Source: JAJPKK01 sp963844635 (GTDB lineage: Bacteria > Pseudomonadota > Alphaproteobacteria > Rhizobiales > Xanthobacteraceae). From it: 64,000 nt of DNA. Under the pieces are notes generated by a model that worked only from the letters and a program-made list of their open reading frames with translations, made no database searches and was not told where the DNA came from. The DNA is taken from NCBI GenBank assembly GCA_963844635.1, contig CAWJPD010000003.1, positions 620,001 through 684,000 on the forward strand. The letters are read 5' to 3'. The position numbers and the translations under genes were made by a program. Positions within the stretch are counted from its first letter, which is position 1. The number at the start of each line of letters is the position of its first letter. Positions 46,175 through 54,772 of this stretch are shown in pieces.

Positions 46175-47856
46175 CCTTTTTGACGTCGAAGGAGATGATT
46201 GCGCGTGAGGGGGAAGCGTTGCCCGATCATCTCCCTCACCATACGGCGCTTGATCGATCGATCGGTCGCAGTGCCGTCGTGCCACCACCAGCCGTCTTCG
46301 TGCATGGCCCTGGCGGCGGTCACGAACCGATCCCCCACCGCACTAAAATCCTGGTCGGTGAAGGCGAGGCTGAAAATCAGTCGTCCCGTGCCGACCCAGC
46401 TCAGGGCCAAGCCGTGGGCGCGCAAGTAATACTGCAACATCCAATTATAACGGGAGGGCCGGGTATAAATGACGGTCCAGATCGACGACAGGTTTACGAC
46501 GCGGACGGGCAATCCCTCCCGTTCGAGCCGCTCGTTAAGCCGACCTGCCCTGTCATTCCAGAGCCGATCGAGGTCTCGATAGAGGGCGCGTGCCTCCGGT
46601 GTATCGAGAAAGCGAAGAAACTCGTTCATCGCTCCCATGACGTAGGGATGCGAATTGAAAGTGCCACGGGCGAAACAGATGTCGATGGGGCGATCGGGGC
46701 GGTAACGTTGCATCAGCTCCTTGCGTCCGCACACCACTCCGACGGGCAAGCCGCCGCCCAGCGTCTTGCCGTAAGCGACGAGGTCGGCACGGATGCCAAA
46801 ATATTCCTGTGCGCCGCCGCGCGCGAGACGAAAGCCTACAAAGACCTCGTCGACGATCAAGACGATGTTCCTGTCAGTGCACACGGCCCGCAATTTGCCG
46901 AGCCAGGTTGCATAGGCATTCTTGTCGAAGCTGGCCCACCGCGCGCTGTCGATCAGCGCGGAATCCGCTGGCGCGTTGGTGTTGGGATGCAGCGCCTGCA
47001 GCGGGTTGACGAGCACGCAGGCGATATCTCGACGCGTTTGCAGGACGCGCAACGAATCCTCGGACAAATCCTTCAGCGTAAAGGTGTCGCCGGCCGGCAT
47101 CGGGTTGCCGATTCCCGGCTGCACATCGCCCCACCAGCCATGATACGCGCCGACAAAACGGACGATCCGAGGGCGTCGCGTGTGATAGCGCGCGAGCCGC
47201 ACGGCTTGCATGATCGCCTCCGTCCCGGACATGTGAAACGACACTTCGTCGAGACCGGACAGAGCCTTGAGCCGATTCACATTGTCGACGACCACCGGAT
47301 GGTAGGTACCGAGGACCGGCCCGAGAGCCTGAACCCGCTCGGCACCGCGCCGGATGGCATCCTTGTAAAACTGGGAACCGAGAACATTGACCCCATAGGA
47401 GCCGGTGAGGTCATAGAGCGAATTGCCGTCGAGATCGGTCACCTGGTTACCGTCGGCCGACGCCAAGAAGGCGCTCGGTTCAAAATGTCGGCCCAGCACG
47501 GATCGGAACTGGAATGGCACGCGATAGGCGGCGGTGAACTGGAGATCGGACATGCCGCCCATTGCTTCGGCGGTCACGGCAGCGGTTTTCGCGAACCGCG
47601 TTCGATAAAGCTCGGACAATCCCTCGAGCGCCGCGCGCCGCATCGCCACGATATCGGCAGGCGCTGCGTCAACGCTGAAGAATTCCGCCTCCGTGTAGGA
47701 ATAATAGGGCACCAGCGACGCAACGAATTTTGCGATTCGCGCGTGACCAGCCAGAGATCGGTGCTTCGCCTTTGAGAGCTGCAACCGTGGGACCCGCATG
47801 ATGGAGAGTGCGATGCCGCGCAACCGCAGCAGCCGTGTTCCGGTTCGCCCGAGCAT
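46171..47856 (-). CDS. Class III PLP aminotransferase, glutamate-1-semialdehyde aminomutase-like
   Basis: A 561-residue PLP enzyme. TDLDGNSLYDLTGSYGVNVLG opens the fold, SFHMSGTEAIMQAVRLARYHT binds the cofactor phosphate, FVGAYHGWWGDVQ follows, D336 in LIVDEVFVGFRLARGG holds the pyridine nitrogen and K364 in YGKTLGGGLPVGVVCG forms the Schiff base. An unusual N-terminal extension of about 120 residues precedes the fold (KFVASLVPYYSYTEAEFFSVDAAP, LYRTRFAKTA). The family acts on amino or keto substrates; this one lies among lipid genes, convergent with the Mpo1-like gene (overlap 4 nt), and its substrate is unknown. Confidence 0.82.
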   Translation of the reverse strand: MLGRTGTRLLRLRGIALSIMRVPRLQLSKAKHRSLAGHARIAKFVASLVPYYSYTEAEFFSVDAAPADIVAMRRAALEGLSELYRTRFAKTAAVTAEAMGGMSDLQFTAAYRVPFQFRSVLGRHFEPSAFLASADGNQVTDLDGNSLYDLTGSYGVNVLGSQFYKDAIRRGAERVQALGPVLGTYHPVVVDNVNRLKALSGLDEVSFHMSGTEAIMQAVRLARYHTRRPRIVRFVGAYHGWWGDVQPGIGNPMPAGDTFTLKDLSEDSLRVLQTRRDIACVLVNPLQALHPNTNAPADSALIDSARWASFDKNAYATWLGKLRAVCTDRNIVLIVDEVFVGFRLARGGAQEYFGIRADLVAYGKTLGGGLPVGVVCGRKELMQRYRPDRPIDICFARGTFNSHPYVMGAMNEFLRFLDTPEARALYRDLDRLWNDRAGRLNERLEREGLPVRVVNLSSIWTVIYTRPSRYNWMLQYYLRAHGLALSWVGTGRLIFSLAFTDQDFSAVGDRFVTAARAMHEDGWWWHDGTATDRSIKRRMVREMIGQRFPLTRNHLLRRQKG

Positions 47857-47889
47857 CCGTGGGCCTTAACGCAGGGATTTAACCATCGC

Positions 47890-48783
47890 ATGACGCTCAG
47901 GAGACGGGTTCAGTCGTTGCTGGATCAGGAACGCCTCAATTTCTTGCTGACCAACCGAATTCCGCGGCGGCGGCTTACCCGGTTTATGGGCTGGTTCAGC
48001 AAGATCGAGCAGCCAATGATTCGCGACGTGTCGATCTGCGTCTGGCGCTTTTTCTCGGATGTTGACTTGAGCGAAGCCGCCACCGTCGAGTTTCGTAGCC
48101 TCCATGATTGTTTTGTCCGCAAACTGAGGCCCGGGAGTTGTCCGATCGATCCCGATCCGGAAATCCTGGTCAGTCCTTGCGATGCGATCATCGGTGCATC
48201 AGGCCGCATCGCCGGAACCAGACTTTATCAGGTAAAAGGTCATCGGTACGCGCTGCAGGATTTACTTCTCGATGATGGACTGGTTCGCCGTCATCATGAT
48301 GGGCTGTATGTAACGCTGCGCCTGACCGCCGGCATGTATCACCGGTTCCATGCGCCGCACGACTGCCGGGTCGACGAGGTGACTTACATCCCCGGCGACG
48401 TTTGGAACGTCAACCCGCCGAGTCTAAAGCGAATCGACAAGCTGTACTGCAGGAATGAACGCGCGGTGGTGTGTACCATACTTGCAAACGGCAGCTACGC
48501 CGTCACGCTGGTGCCCGTCGCGGCTGTCCTGGTCGCAGGCATATACCTATCCTTTCTGCCCGGCGCGCCCAGGCTCAGGAACAATATGGCGACCGGGCTG
48601 ACGAGCGGAGCGGTGCTGCGAAAAGGCGAGGAAATGGGATGGTTCGAGCACGGATCGACCATTCTTGTGCTGGCGCCCCGCGGGTTCAGGATGTGCAAGA
48701 ACATCCACGAGGGGCAAGCAATCTGTGTTGGACAGCCCCTCATGCAGCTCCCATCGGGGGATGTCCCCGAAAAGGATGCGTGA
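47890..48783 (+). CDS. psd: Phosphatidylserine decarboxylase
   Basis: A 297-residue PSD of the PsdA type, which makes phosphatidylethanolamine from phosphatidylserine at the membrane. The charge-relay residues are visible: D98 in ILVSPCDAIIG, H154 in AGMYHRFHAP, and S256 in the self-cleavage motif EHGST (GST rather than the commoner LGST preceding residue pattern). Cleavage at Ser256 gives the pyruvoyl alpha subunit of about 41 residues. RLTRFMGWFSKIE near the N-terminus is also typical. It is divergent from the aminotransferase and convergent with the phosphoesterase. Confidence 0.9.
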   Translation: MTLRRRVQSLLDQERLNFLLTNRIPRRRLTRFMGWFSKIEQPMIRDVSICVWRFFSDVDLSEAATVEFRSLHDCFVRKLRPGSCPIDPDPEILVSPCDAIIGASGRIAGTRLYQVKGHRYALQDLLLDDGLVRRHHDGLYVTLRLTAGMYHRFHAPHDCRVDEVTYIPGDVWNVNPPSLKRIDKLYCRNERAVVCTILANGSYAVTLVPVAAVLVAGIYLSFLPGAPRLRNNMATGLTSGAVLRKGEEMGWFEHGSTILVLAPRGFRMCKNIHEGQAICVGQPLMQLPSGDVPEKDA

Positions 48784-48849
48784 CGCTGCGAGCCACTCCC
48801 TCCCGACCGCGACAAGGTCCGAGAAGCGCGCGTGCCCCGCGGCGAGATG

Positions 48850-49723
48850 CTACGCCGCGATCCCCGCATTGTCGTGGGGCTCTGCTTGCGGACTTGGCCG
48901 CGTCGACACCAGTCGTTCGGCATCCGTCCACGTGATGATTTCAAATTCGCCGTCGTCGCGTTCCGCCAGCGCGGTGCAGCTTTCTACCCAATCGCCGCAA
49001 TTCATGTAGCGGACGCCGAACGCGTCATGAATGACCGCGTGATGGATATGCCCGCAGATGACGCCGTCCACGTTACTGCGGCGCGCTTCCGCCGCAAGCG
49101 TCTGCTCGAAGGCGCCAATATAATTCACCGCATTTTTGACCTTTTTCTTGGCCCATTGCGACAGCGACCAATAGGTGAAGCCGAGTTGGCGCCGGATCAA
49201 ATTGAAGTATCGATTTATGAAAATCGCGAACTCGTAGGCGCTGTCGCCAAGCAGCGCGAGCCATCGCGCGTGCTTTACCACGATATCGAAGACGTCGCCA
49301 TGCACGACGAGATAGCGCCGGCCGTTGGCGGCTTCATGGATTGCGGTCTCGGTCACCTCGATTCCACCGAAGTGAGTTCCGGTAATAGTCCCGCAGGAAT
49401 TCGTCATGATTGCCGGGCAAGTAAATGATGCGCGCCCCTTTGCGCGCCTTTCGCAGCAGCTTTTGAACGACATCGTTATGACCTTGCGGCCAGTACCAGT
49501 TGGATCGCAGTTGCCATCCGTCCACGATGTCGCCGACGAGATAGATCGTGTCGGCCTCGTGCCACCGCAGAAAATCGAGGAGGCGCTCGGCCTGGCAGCC
49601 TCGGGCGCCGAGATGAACGTCGGAAATGAAAAGTGCGCGGTATCGAAATGCCCCGCTATCAATCGTCGTCACGGAGATGGTGCTTCCCCTCATTCCGTCA
49701 CTGCGCTTTTGAATGCTTTCCAT
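48850..49723 (-). CDS. Metallophosphoesterase, PlcP/LpxH-like (frameshifted)
   Basis: The start is uncertain between ATG 49723 and ATG 49693 (MRGSTISVTTIDSG). Calcineurin-type motifs in order: FRYRALFISDVHLGARGCQAERLLDFL, YLVGDIVDGWQL, WYWPQGHNDVVQKLLRKARKGARIIYLPGNHDEFLRDYY. One extra base at 49381-49382 breaks the frame; without it the reading continues YGTHFGGIEVTETAIHEAANGRRYLVVHGDVFD, VKNAVNYIGAFEQTLAAEA and DGVICGHIHHAVIHD. Rhizobial relatives include PlcP, a phospholipase C that degrades phosphatidylcholine under phosphate limitation, and proteins annotated UDP-2,3-diacylglucosamine hydrolase. Neighbouring lipid genes favour a PlcP-type role, an inference. Confidence 0.83.
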
Positions 49724-49784
49724 TGCAGGACAATGACGCCGACGATGGGCTGTGAATTGTCGCTGTAAAGGATTTGGAAGTTCG

Positions 49785-49798
49785 GTGACGCGAGTCAC
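49785..49798. promoter_or_regulatory. Palindrome between divergent phosphoesterase and GT21 genes
   Basis: GTGACGCGAGTCAC is a perfect inverted repeat of two 5-nt arms with four central bases. It lies in the roughly 110-nt divergent intergenic region, a position suited to an operator for both genes. No known regulator is assigned. Confidence 0.35.
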
Positions 49799-49833
49799 GG
49801 GTTCGTCATGGAATTCGGCGTAGTGCCGATTTG

Positions 49834-51051
49834 ATGACGCCATCCCATGTCTTGGCGGCATTCGCCGTCACCACCTCCGCGATTTACTTCGCCAGCATTG
49901 CCATCGTGCTTTGCCGATTCCGGCGAATCACGGACGCCCGGGGTTCGTCGGCGCCGTCCTGTCCCGCGGTCAGCGTGCTGCGGCCGCTGTGCGGCATCGA
50001 CAACCACGTCATCGAGACCCTGACTTCAACGTTTGAACTTGCCGCCCCGGATTACGAAGTTCTGTTTTGCGTCGCCCGGAGCGACGATCCGGTGGTACCG
50101 CTCGTGAACTCCCTCATGGCCGCGTACCCGGCGGTGAACGCCAAGCTCCTGGTCGGTATCGACCGGGTAAGCCCCAATCCCAAGCTCAACAACCTGGTGA
50201 AGGGCTGGCGCCACGCGGCGCATGATTGGATCGCGATCGCTGACAGCAACGTTCTGATGCCGCCGGAGTATCTCCGATCGTTGTTTGCTTGTTGGCGCGA
50301 GGACACCGGGCTCGTCGCCTCTCCGCCGATCGGCTGCCGTCCGGTCGGCGTGTGGGCGGAACTTGAATGTGCGTTTCTCAATACCTATCAGGCGCGCTGG
50401 CAATATCTGGTGGACAGCCTGGGCTGGGGTTTCGCGCAAGGGAAAACCATGTTGTGGCGCCGTGCCGATCTCGATGCGGTGGGCGGCATACACGCGCTCG
50501 GGCGAGAGGTGGCCGAAGATGCCGCCGCAACCAAGATCGTGCGCGGCGCCGGATTGAAAGTGCGCCTGCTCGATGTGCCGCTTGCCCAACCACTCGGCAG
50601 GCGCACTGCGGCGGATGTCTGGAATTGGCAAGTGCGCTGGGCGCGATTGCGGCGCGCCAGTTTCCTGCCCTACTTCCTGCCGGAAATCCTGACGGGAGGC
50701 ATCTTGCCGGCCATTGCAGTTGCGCTGGTCGCCGAAGCCCACGGCGCATCGCCGCTGGCAAGTGCGTTGATGTTCGCCGTGTTATGGTACGGGGGCGAGA
50801 TGATGCTGGCTGCCGCTGCGTGCTGGCATCTGCCGCTCGCCTATCCGCTTTACGGTATATTGCGCGATCTGCTTCTGCCCGTGATTTTCATCAAGGCACT
50901 GAACGGCAATGGCTTCGTGTGGCGTGGAAATAATATGCAGGTCGCACGCATCCGGCCCCAAGCCGTCGTCACATCACTGCGGCCCCGGATGCAGGAGATC
51001 GCACGCGGCAGCCGTCGCCGGCTGCGCGCGTTGAAAACGCGCATTTCCTAG
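49834..51051 (+). CDS. GT21 glycosyltransferase, ceramide glucosyltransferase/HpnI-like
   Basis: A 405-residue membrane enzyme from ATG 49834. A first helix (HVLAAFAVTTSAIYFASIAIVLC) precedes the catalytic domain: VSVLRPLCGIDNHVIETLTSTFEL, DWIAIADSNVLMPP (D-x-D-like), GREVAEDAAATKIV (catalytic Asp near residue 229) and the QVRWARLRR motif (Q-x-x-R-W), all diagnostic of family 21. Three C-terminal hydrophobic stretches follow (ILTGGILPAIAVALVA; ALMFAVLWYGGEMMLAAAACW). Members glycosylate ceramide or, as HpnI, hopanoids. No other hopanoid gene is nearby. Acceptor unknown. Confidence 0.85.
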   Translation: MTPSHVLAAFAVTTSAIYFASIAIVLCRFRRITDARGSSAPSCPAVSVLRPLCGIDNHVIETLTSTFELAAPDYEVLFCVARSDDPVVPLVNSLMAAYPAVNAKLLVGIDRVSPNPKLNNLVKGWRHAAHDWIAIADSNVLMPPEYLRSLFACWREDTGLVASPPIGCRPVGVWAELECAFLNTYQARWQYLVDSLGWGFAQGKTMLWRRADLDAVGGIHALGREVAEDAAATKIVRGAGLKVRLLDVPLAQPLGRRTAADVWNWQVRWARLRRASFLPYFLPEILTGGILPAIAVALVAEAHGASPLASALMFAVLWYGGEMMLAAAACWHLPLAYPLYGILRDLLLPVIFIKALNGNGFVWRGNNMQVARIRPQAVVTSLRPRMQEIARGSRRRLRALKTRIS

Positions 51052-51052
51052 T

Positions 51053-51303
51053 GTTCCGTGTCTAACACTTAGTCCCCTTTCATTGTCATCGCCCGGCGCG
51101 GGGTCCCCATCGTTTGGCCATCTCAATGCAGCAGTCAAACAAACCGCAGCGGCCAAACGATGGGGTGCCCCTGGACCGGGCGATCCAGTAACCACCGGAG
51201 TTCGTTTGAAATCTCGTTCTCTAATGCGAGTCATGGGGTTACTGGATGCCCCGCTTAAAGCGGGGCATGACAAAAAGGGGATCAAGTGTCAGAGTCAGAA
51301 CAC
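51053..51303. repeat. Large palindrome built of two inverted family B repeats
   Basis: The left half (51053-51185) and the right half (51193-51303, family B copy 2) are inverted versions of each other. GTGTTCCGTGTCTAACACTT and CCCCTTTCATTGTCAT on the left pair with ATGACAAAAAGGGG and AAGTGTCAGAGTCAGAACAC on the right. A nested hairpin pairs ATCGTTTGGCC (51109-51119) with GGCCAAACGAT (51150-51162), and GATCCAGTAACC with GGTTACTGGATGCC. It follows the GT21 stop directly. Confidence 0.8.
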
Positions 51304-51305
51304 TG

Positions 51306-51448
51306 AGAGCTGGATGCGTTCAGCTTGAAGCGCTTCCCGCTCGGGTTCCTTCGCGCATCCGTCGCGGACTGGGCTCGACGACGGATGCGTTGATGATTTC
51401 CGCATTATGTTTGTCCGAAAAGTCCGCAACTTTTCGGCATCATGGGCG
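51306..51448 (-). repeat. Dispersed repeat family A, copy 7 (reverse, degenerate)
   Basis: Reverse-strand order: CATGATGCCGAAAAGTTGCG at the start (TAGCG lost), GACTTTTCGGACAAACATAATGCGG, the CGCATCCGTCGTCGAGCCCAGTCCGCGACGGATGCG hairpin and the third-hairpin end GCTTCAAGCTGAACGCATCC. Base changes in the first hairpin show it is an old copy. It lies upstream of the second peptide gene, as copy 5 lies near the first. Confidence 0.82.
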
Positions 51449-51574
51449 AAAGCGTGCCGACCTGCCGCCCGACTATTCGACTATTGTCCCGCGGCCTGCC
51501 TCGCGTGGCACGTGGTTGCTGCCTTTGAAGACCGGCGAGATGGCCGCGGACACGAATCAGGAATTTTTGGTGCA

Positions 51575-51590
51575 TGTGACCTGTTTCACA
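51575..51590 (+). promoter_or_regulatory. CRP-type operator upstream of peptide copy 2
   Basis: TGTGACCTGTTTCACA, a perfect TGTGA-N6-TCACA site centred about 100 nt before the ATG at 51683. The flanking bases CA…TACG resemble those of the site at 30637-30652. Confidence 0.75.
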
Positions 51591-51682
51591 TACGGCGGGG
51601 CCGGGTCTCGTTTAGGTTCGCCCATCGGCGTTGGTGCCCGAGGGCCGAGAACCTCCCGACGCCGCGCAGAGGAGCCAGGATC

Positions 51683-51886
51683 ATGTCCAAGATAGCCAAG
51701 ATCGCTTCGTTCGCAGCTTTCGTGAGCATCATCGCTGCCCCTGCTTACGCGGCTCAGCCGCCGAGGCACGGTGCGATTCCAACATACAGCGGCAACCCCA
51801 TCTCCCCATACATTCCGGCGCCGGATCACGACTGGCAGCTGGACGGCCGTCTACCTCTGACGGGTCCGTACCAGGCGGTTCGCTAG
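51683..51886 (+). CDS. Small secreted peptide with HDWQLDGRLPL motif, copy 2
   Basis: A 67-residue protein from ATG 51683, preceded by AGAGGAG. The signal peptide is MSKIAKIASFAAFVSIIAAPAYA. The mature part is about 44 residues, Pro-rich (AQPPRHGAIPTYSGNPISPYIPAPD), and ends HDWQLDGRLPLTGPYQAVR. It shares the motif, the layout and the upstream operator with the gene at 30344-30541. There is no cysteine, so no disulfides. The stop TAG (51884-51886) lies at the start of a solitary family A third hairpin. Function unknown. Confidence 0.8.
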   Translation: MSKIAKIASFAAFVSIIAAPAYAAQPPRHGAIPTYSGNPISPYIPAPDHDWQLDGRLPLTGPYQAVR

Positions 51887-51922
51887 AGCGGGAGATGTTG
51901 CAAGCTGAACGCAACCCGCTCC
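51884..51922 (+). repeat. Family A third hairpin, solitary, at the peptide stop
   Basis: TAGAGCGGGAGATGTTGCAA then GCTGAACGCAACCCGCTCC: an inverted repeat like the end of the family A elements. Its TAG is the stop codon of the secreted peptide gene. It may act as a terminator or 3'-end stabiliser. Confidence 0.72.
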
Positions 51923-52098
51923 AAATATCGCCGAGCCACGCCAAACGCTCGTCAAGTGCCGTTTAAGCTGCCGATAGCCGGATCGCGCCAAAGCACGACC
52001 CGGTTTTGGCCCCAAGAGCAGATGAGCGCCACCCTGCGATTGCCCTTACGCAAAACCCAGCCGTGCATCCGGCGAGTAGGCCCGCGGGCAGCTCGAGC

Positions 52099-52314
52099 TT
52101 ACCCAGCCTGGCGCGAGAGGTCCCGAGCCTGCAACTTTCGCTGCGTGTTTTTGTGCGGCGGTGTTGCCGGCTTGGTCAGGTCGTAGCGAACTCCGCTAGG
52201 CAACACGACACAGCGGGAGATGATGCGCAACTCGCCGCCTCGTGCCGTTTCGCCTTCCAGGATGTAGTGGGTTCCAACCGGGAACCGCGACGGGAGCCGA
52301 GCCTTCGATGTCAT
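52099..52314 (-). CDS. Small hypothetical protein
   Basis: A 71-residue protein from ATG 52314, about 9 nt after GCGGAGTG: MTSKARLPSRFPVGTHYILEGETARGGELRIISRCVVLPSGVRYDLTKPATPPHKNTQRKLQARDL. The opening SKARLPSRFPVGTHYILEG resembles short proteins of Bradyrhizobium-type genomes that I cannot name. No signal or membrane segment. Function unknown. Confidence 0.5.
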   Translation of the reverse strand: MTSKARLPSRFPVGTHYILEGETARGGELRIISRCVVLPSGVRYDLTKPATPPHKNTQRKLQARDLSRQAG

Positions 52315-52694
52315 GAACAATCACTCCGCTTAGAATTATCAGGCTCCGCGCCGGCGGAGCAGGCCTGGACCGAACAACAATGACACCAACGCTGGGCAAG
52401 TCGTTCCACGAAACGACATACGCCGCCGCCACGCCGACTGGAACGACCCAGACTGACGCAACGAACAGAACGCAAATGCTACGGAACTGAGCTGAAACCA
52501 CGAACTGGCAAGATCGTTCCTTCCGAAGCGAAAAATCTTCAAAAATTTGGCGGGTCCTATCCCGCCTCGCCGGCCCGCATAGGTGGTGCTATGTTGAGAA
52601 GCGGTCCCTTCATTCGGAGGCTTTGTCGCCCCTCGGACAATGTAATCTTGCCTTGGGCGGCTTCCGGCACTGAAAGAAGCCATGACTTCTGTCT
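52315..52694. other. Intergenic region upstream of proA
   Basis: About 380 bases. No convincing gene; short reverse frames at 52196-52734 look spurious. A plausible ATG (52682, MTSV…) precedes proA in another frame. Confidence 0.45.
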
Positions 52695-53969
52695 TTGCAA
52701 TCAATCGAGGGGGGCGACGATCTCGCCGGGTCAATGCGACGGATGGGCGCCGAAGCGCGCGAGGCGGCGCGCGCGCTTGCGCTCATGGCTCCGGCCGGGA
52801 AATCCCGCGCGCTGCGCATGATAGCCGATGCGCTGCGCGCGGAACGGGCGCAAATCCTCGCTGCCAATGATGAAGATGTAGCCGAAGCCGGGGCAGCCGG
52901 CGCGGGGCGGGCTTTTCTCGATCGGCTAAAGCTTGATGACAAGCGCGTGCTCGCCATCGCGGCCGCGGTCGAGGCCATCGCCGGGCTGCCTGACCCCGTG
53001 GGTTCGATCATTGCCGCATGGGAACGGCCGAACGGATTGCGCATCGAACGCGTACGCGTGCCGCTCGGCGTCGTCGGTGTGATCTTCGAGAGCCGGCCCA
53101 ATGTCACGGCGGACGCCGGCGCGCTATGCCTCAAGGCAGGGAATGCCGCGATCCTGCGCGGCGGCTCGGACAGCTTCCGCTCGTCGTGGGCTATCCATGC
53201 GGCGATGCGAACGGGTCTCACCGAAGGCGGGCTGCCGCCAAGCGCTATTCAACTCGTCCCGACAAGGGATCGTGACGCAGTCGGGATGATGCTTGCCGGA
53301 CTTGGCGGAGCCATCGACGTGATCGTGCCGCGCGGCGGCAAAAACCTTGTCGCACGCGTGCAATCGGAAGCCCGTGTTCCCGTCTTCGCTCACCTCGACG
53401 GCAATTGCCATGTCTATGTCGATCGCGCCGCCGATCCCGCGATGGCCAAGGCGATCGTTCTTAACGCCAAGATGCGGCGCACCGGAATTTGCGGAGCCGC
53501 CGAGACGCTGCTCGTCGATCGCCGCAGCAATCAGCTGGTGTCGCTGGTCAAATCCTTGATCGCGGCCGGTTGCGAGGTGCGTGGCGATCGCGACACCCAG
53601 GCGACTGACCCTGGTGTGAAGCCCGCCGCCCAGCAGGATTGGGCGACCGAATATCTCGATGCGATCATCGCGGTCAGAGTTGTCGACGGCGTCGACGAGG
53701 CCATCGCGCATGTCGAACGCTATGGCTCGCATCACACGGACGCCATCGTCACGGCGGATACGGAAGCCGCGGAAAAATTCCTGCGGGAGGTGGATTCCGC
53801 GATCGTGCTGCACAATGCCTCGACCCAGTTCGCCGACGGCGGTGAATTCGGCTTTGGCGCCGAGATCGGGATCGCGACCGGGCGGCTGCATGCACGCGGT
53901 CCGGTTGGGGTCGAACAGCTCACGACTTTCAAATACGTTGTGCGAGGCTCGGGCGAAATACGTCCGTGA
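52695..53969 (+). CDS. proA: Glutamate-5-semialdehyde dehydrogenase (gamma-glutamyl phosphate reductase)
   Basis: About 424 residues; second enzyme of proline synthesis, reducing glutamyl 5-phosphate with NADPH. Family segments are clear: RIERVRVPLGVVGVIFESRPNVTADAGALCLKAGNAAILRGGSDSF, VPRGGKNLVARVQSEARVPVFAHLDGNCHVYVD, the catalytic cysteine in MRRTGICGAAETLLVDR, and HNASTQFADGGEFGFGAEIGIATGRLHARGPVGVEQLTTFKY. The frame opens at TTG 52695. A better start, ATG 52682 after GAAAGAAG, would give MTSV then rejoin the frame if one T of a T3 run near 52694 were extra, so another indel is possible. nadD overlaps its end by 4 nt. Confidence 0.94.
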   Translation: MQSIEGGDDLAGSMRRMGAEAREAARALALMAPAGKSRALRMIADALRAERAQILAANDEDVAEAGAAGAGRAFLDRLKLDDKRVLAIAAAVEAIAGLPDPVGSIIAAWERPNGLRIERVRVPLGVVGVIFESRPNVTADAGALCLKAGNAAILRGGSDSFRSSWAIHAAMRTGLTEGGLPPSAIQLVPTRDRDAVGMMLAGLGGAIDVIVPRGGKNLVARVQSEARVPVFAHLDGNCHVYVDRAADPAMAKAIVLNAKMRRTGICGAAETLLVDRRSNQLVSLVKSLIAAGCEVRGDRDTQATDPGVKPAAQQDWATEYLDAIIAVRVVDGVDEAIAHVERYGSHHTDAIVTADTEAAEKFLREVDSAIVLHNASTQFADGGEFGFGAEIGIATGRLHARGPVGVEQLTTFKYVVRGSGEIRP

Positions 53970-54772
53970 CTGCAAAGACACCCTGCGTGTCGGTCGGCAC
54001 AAGCCCTGTGCCGCGGAACGCTGGCTCTGGGTGTTCAACGCCGATGCCGCGCCGCGCTCCTCGCCTCCCCGGAGATCCTTCCCGGGGCACATCGATTGTG
54101 CCGCGTTATCGCATTCCGCCCCATGTTCGCGGCCAGCGTATCGGGCTGTTCGGCGGCACCTTTGATCCTCCGCATGAAGCCCATCTCGCCGCCAGCCTCA
54201 TCGCCTTGAAGCGGCTGAAGCTCGATCGCATCTGGTGGCTGGTTACGCCGGGTAATCCGCTGAAGGACACGAGCGGACTGGCTTCGCTTGATGAGCGCGT
54301 TGCCGTGGCGCGTTTCCTCGCCCGCCACCCGCGCATCGACGTGACCGGCATCGAGGCCGAGATCGGGTCCCGCTACAGCCATGACACCATACGCTACCTG
54401 CTGGCCCATTGTCCCGGCGTCCATTTCGTCTGGATCATGGGCGCCGACAATTTGCGCAGCTTCCATCGCTGGCAGAAATGGCGCAGGATCGCTTCGCTCC
54501 TCCCCATCGCGGTGATCGATCGCCTCGGCCCGAGCCTTTATGCGACAGGAAGTGTCGCAGCTCAGGCGCTGGCGCGGCAGCGTATCCGCGAAAGCGCCGC
54601 GGTGACGCTCGCGACCCGACGCCCGGCGGCCTGGATTTTTCTGCACGGGCTGAAGTCGCCGCTGTCGTCGACGGAATTGCGCGCGATGCGCCGTGCGCAG
54701 GAGAAGAATTTCGCGCCAGCCGACCGCGGTAGCCCGGTTACGAAAGCAGCGCCCTCATACGTTCCTGGTTGA
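53966..54772 (+). CDS. nadD: Nicotinate-nucleotide adenylyltransferase
   Basis: About 268 residues from GTG 53966, overlapping the proA stop by 4 nt. The nucleotidyltransferase motif is GLFGGTFDPPHEAHLAASLIALKRLKLDRIWWLVTPGNPLKD, followed by FVWIMGADNLRSFHRWQKWRRIASLLPIAVIDR and the C-terminal SPLSSTELRAM. It makes deamido-NAD+ for NAD synthesis. The first 55 residues are not conserved, so a later start is possible. In relatives rsfS usually follows; here the next gene is on the other strand. Confidence 0.93.
   Translation: MTAKTPCVSVGTSPVPRNAGSGCSTPMPRRAPRLPGDPSRGTSIVPRYRIPPHVRGQRIGLFGGTFDPPHEAHLAASLIALKRLKLDRIWWLVTPGNPLKDTSGLASLDERVAVARFLARHPRIDVTGIEAEIGSRYSHDTIRYLLAHCPGVHFVWIMGADNLRSFHRWQKWRRIASLLPIAVIDRLGPSLYATGSVAAQALARQRIRESAAVTLATRRPAAWIFLHGLKSPLSSTELRAMRRAQEKNFAPADRGSPVTKAAPSYVPG

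Noticed and set aside
46180..47775. 531-residue forward frame over the aminotransferase gene
   Set aside because: Antisense shadow; the reverse strand carries the full PLP enzyme with its Lys and Asp.
49745..49775. Pho box between the phosphoesterase and GT21 genes (CTGTGA…CTGTAA)
   Set aside because: The two CTGT units are 13 nt apart, not the 11 expected, and the rest does not match.
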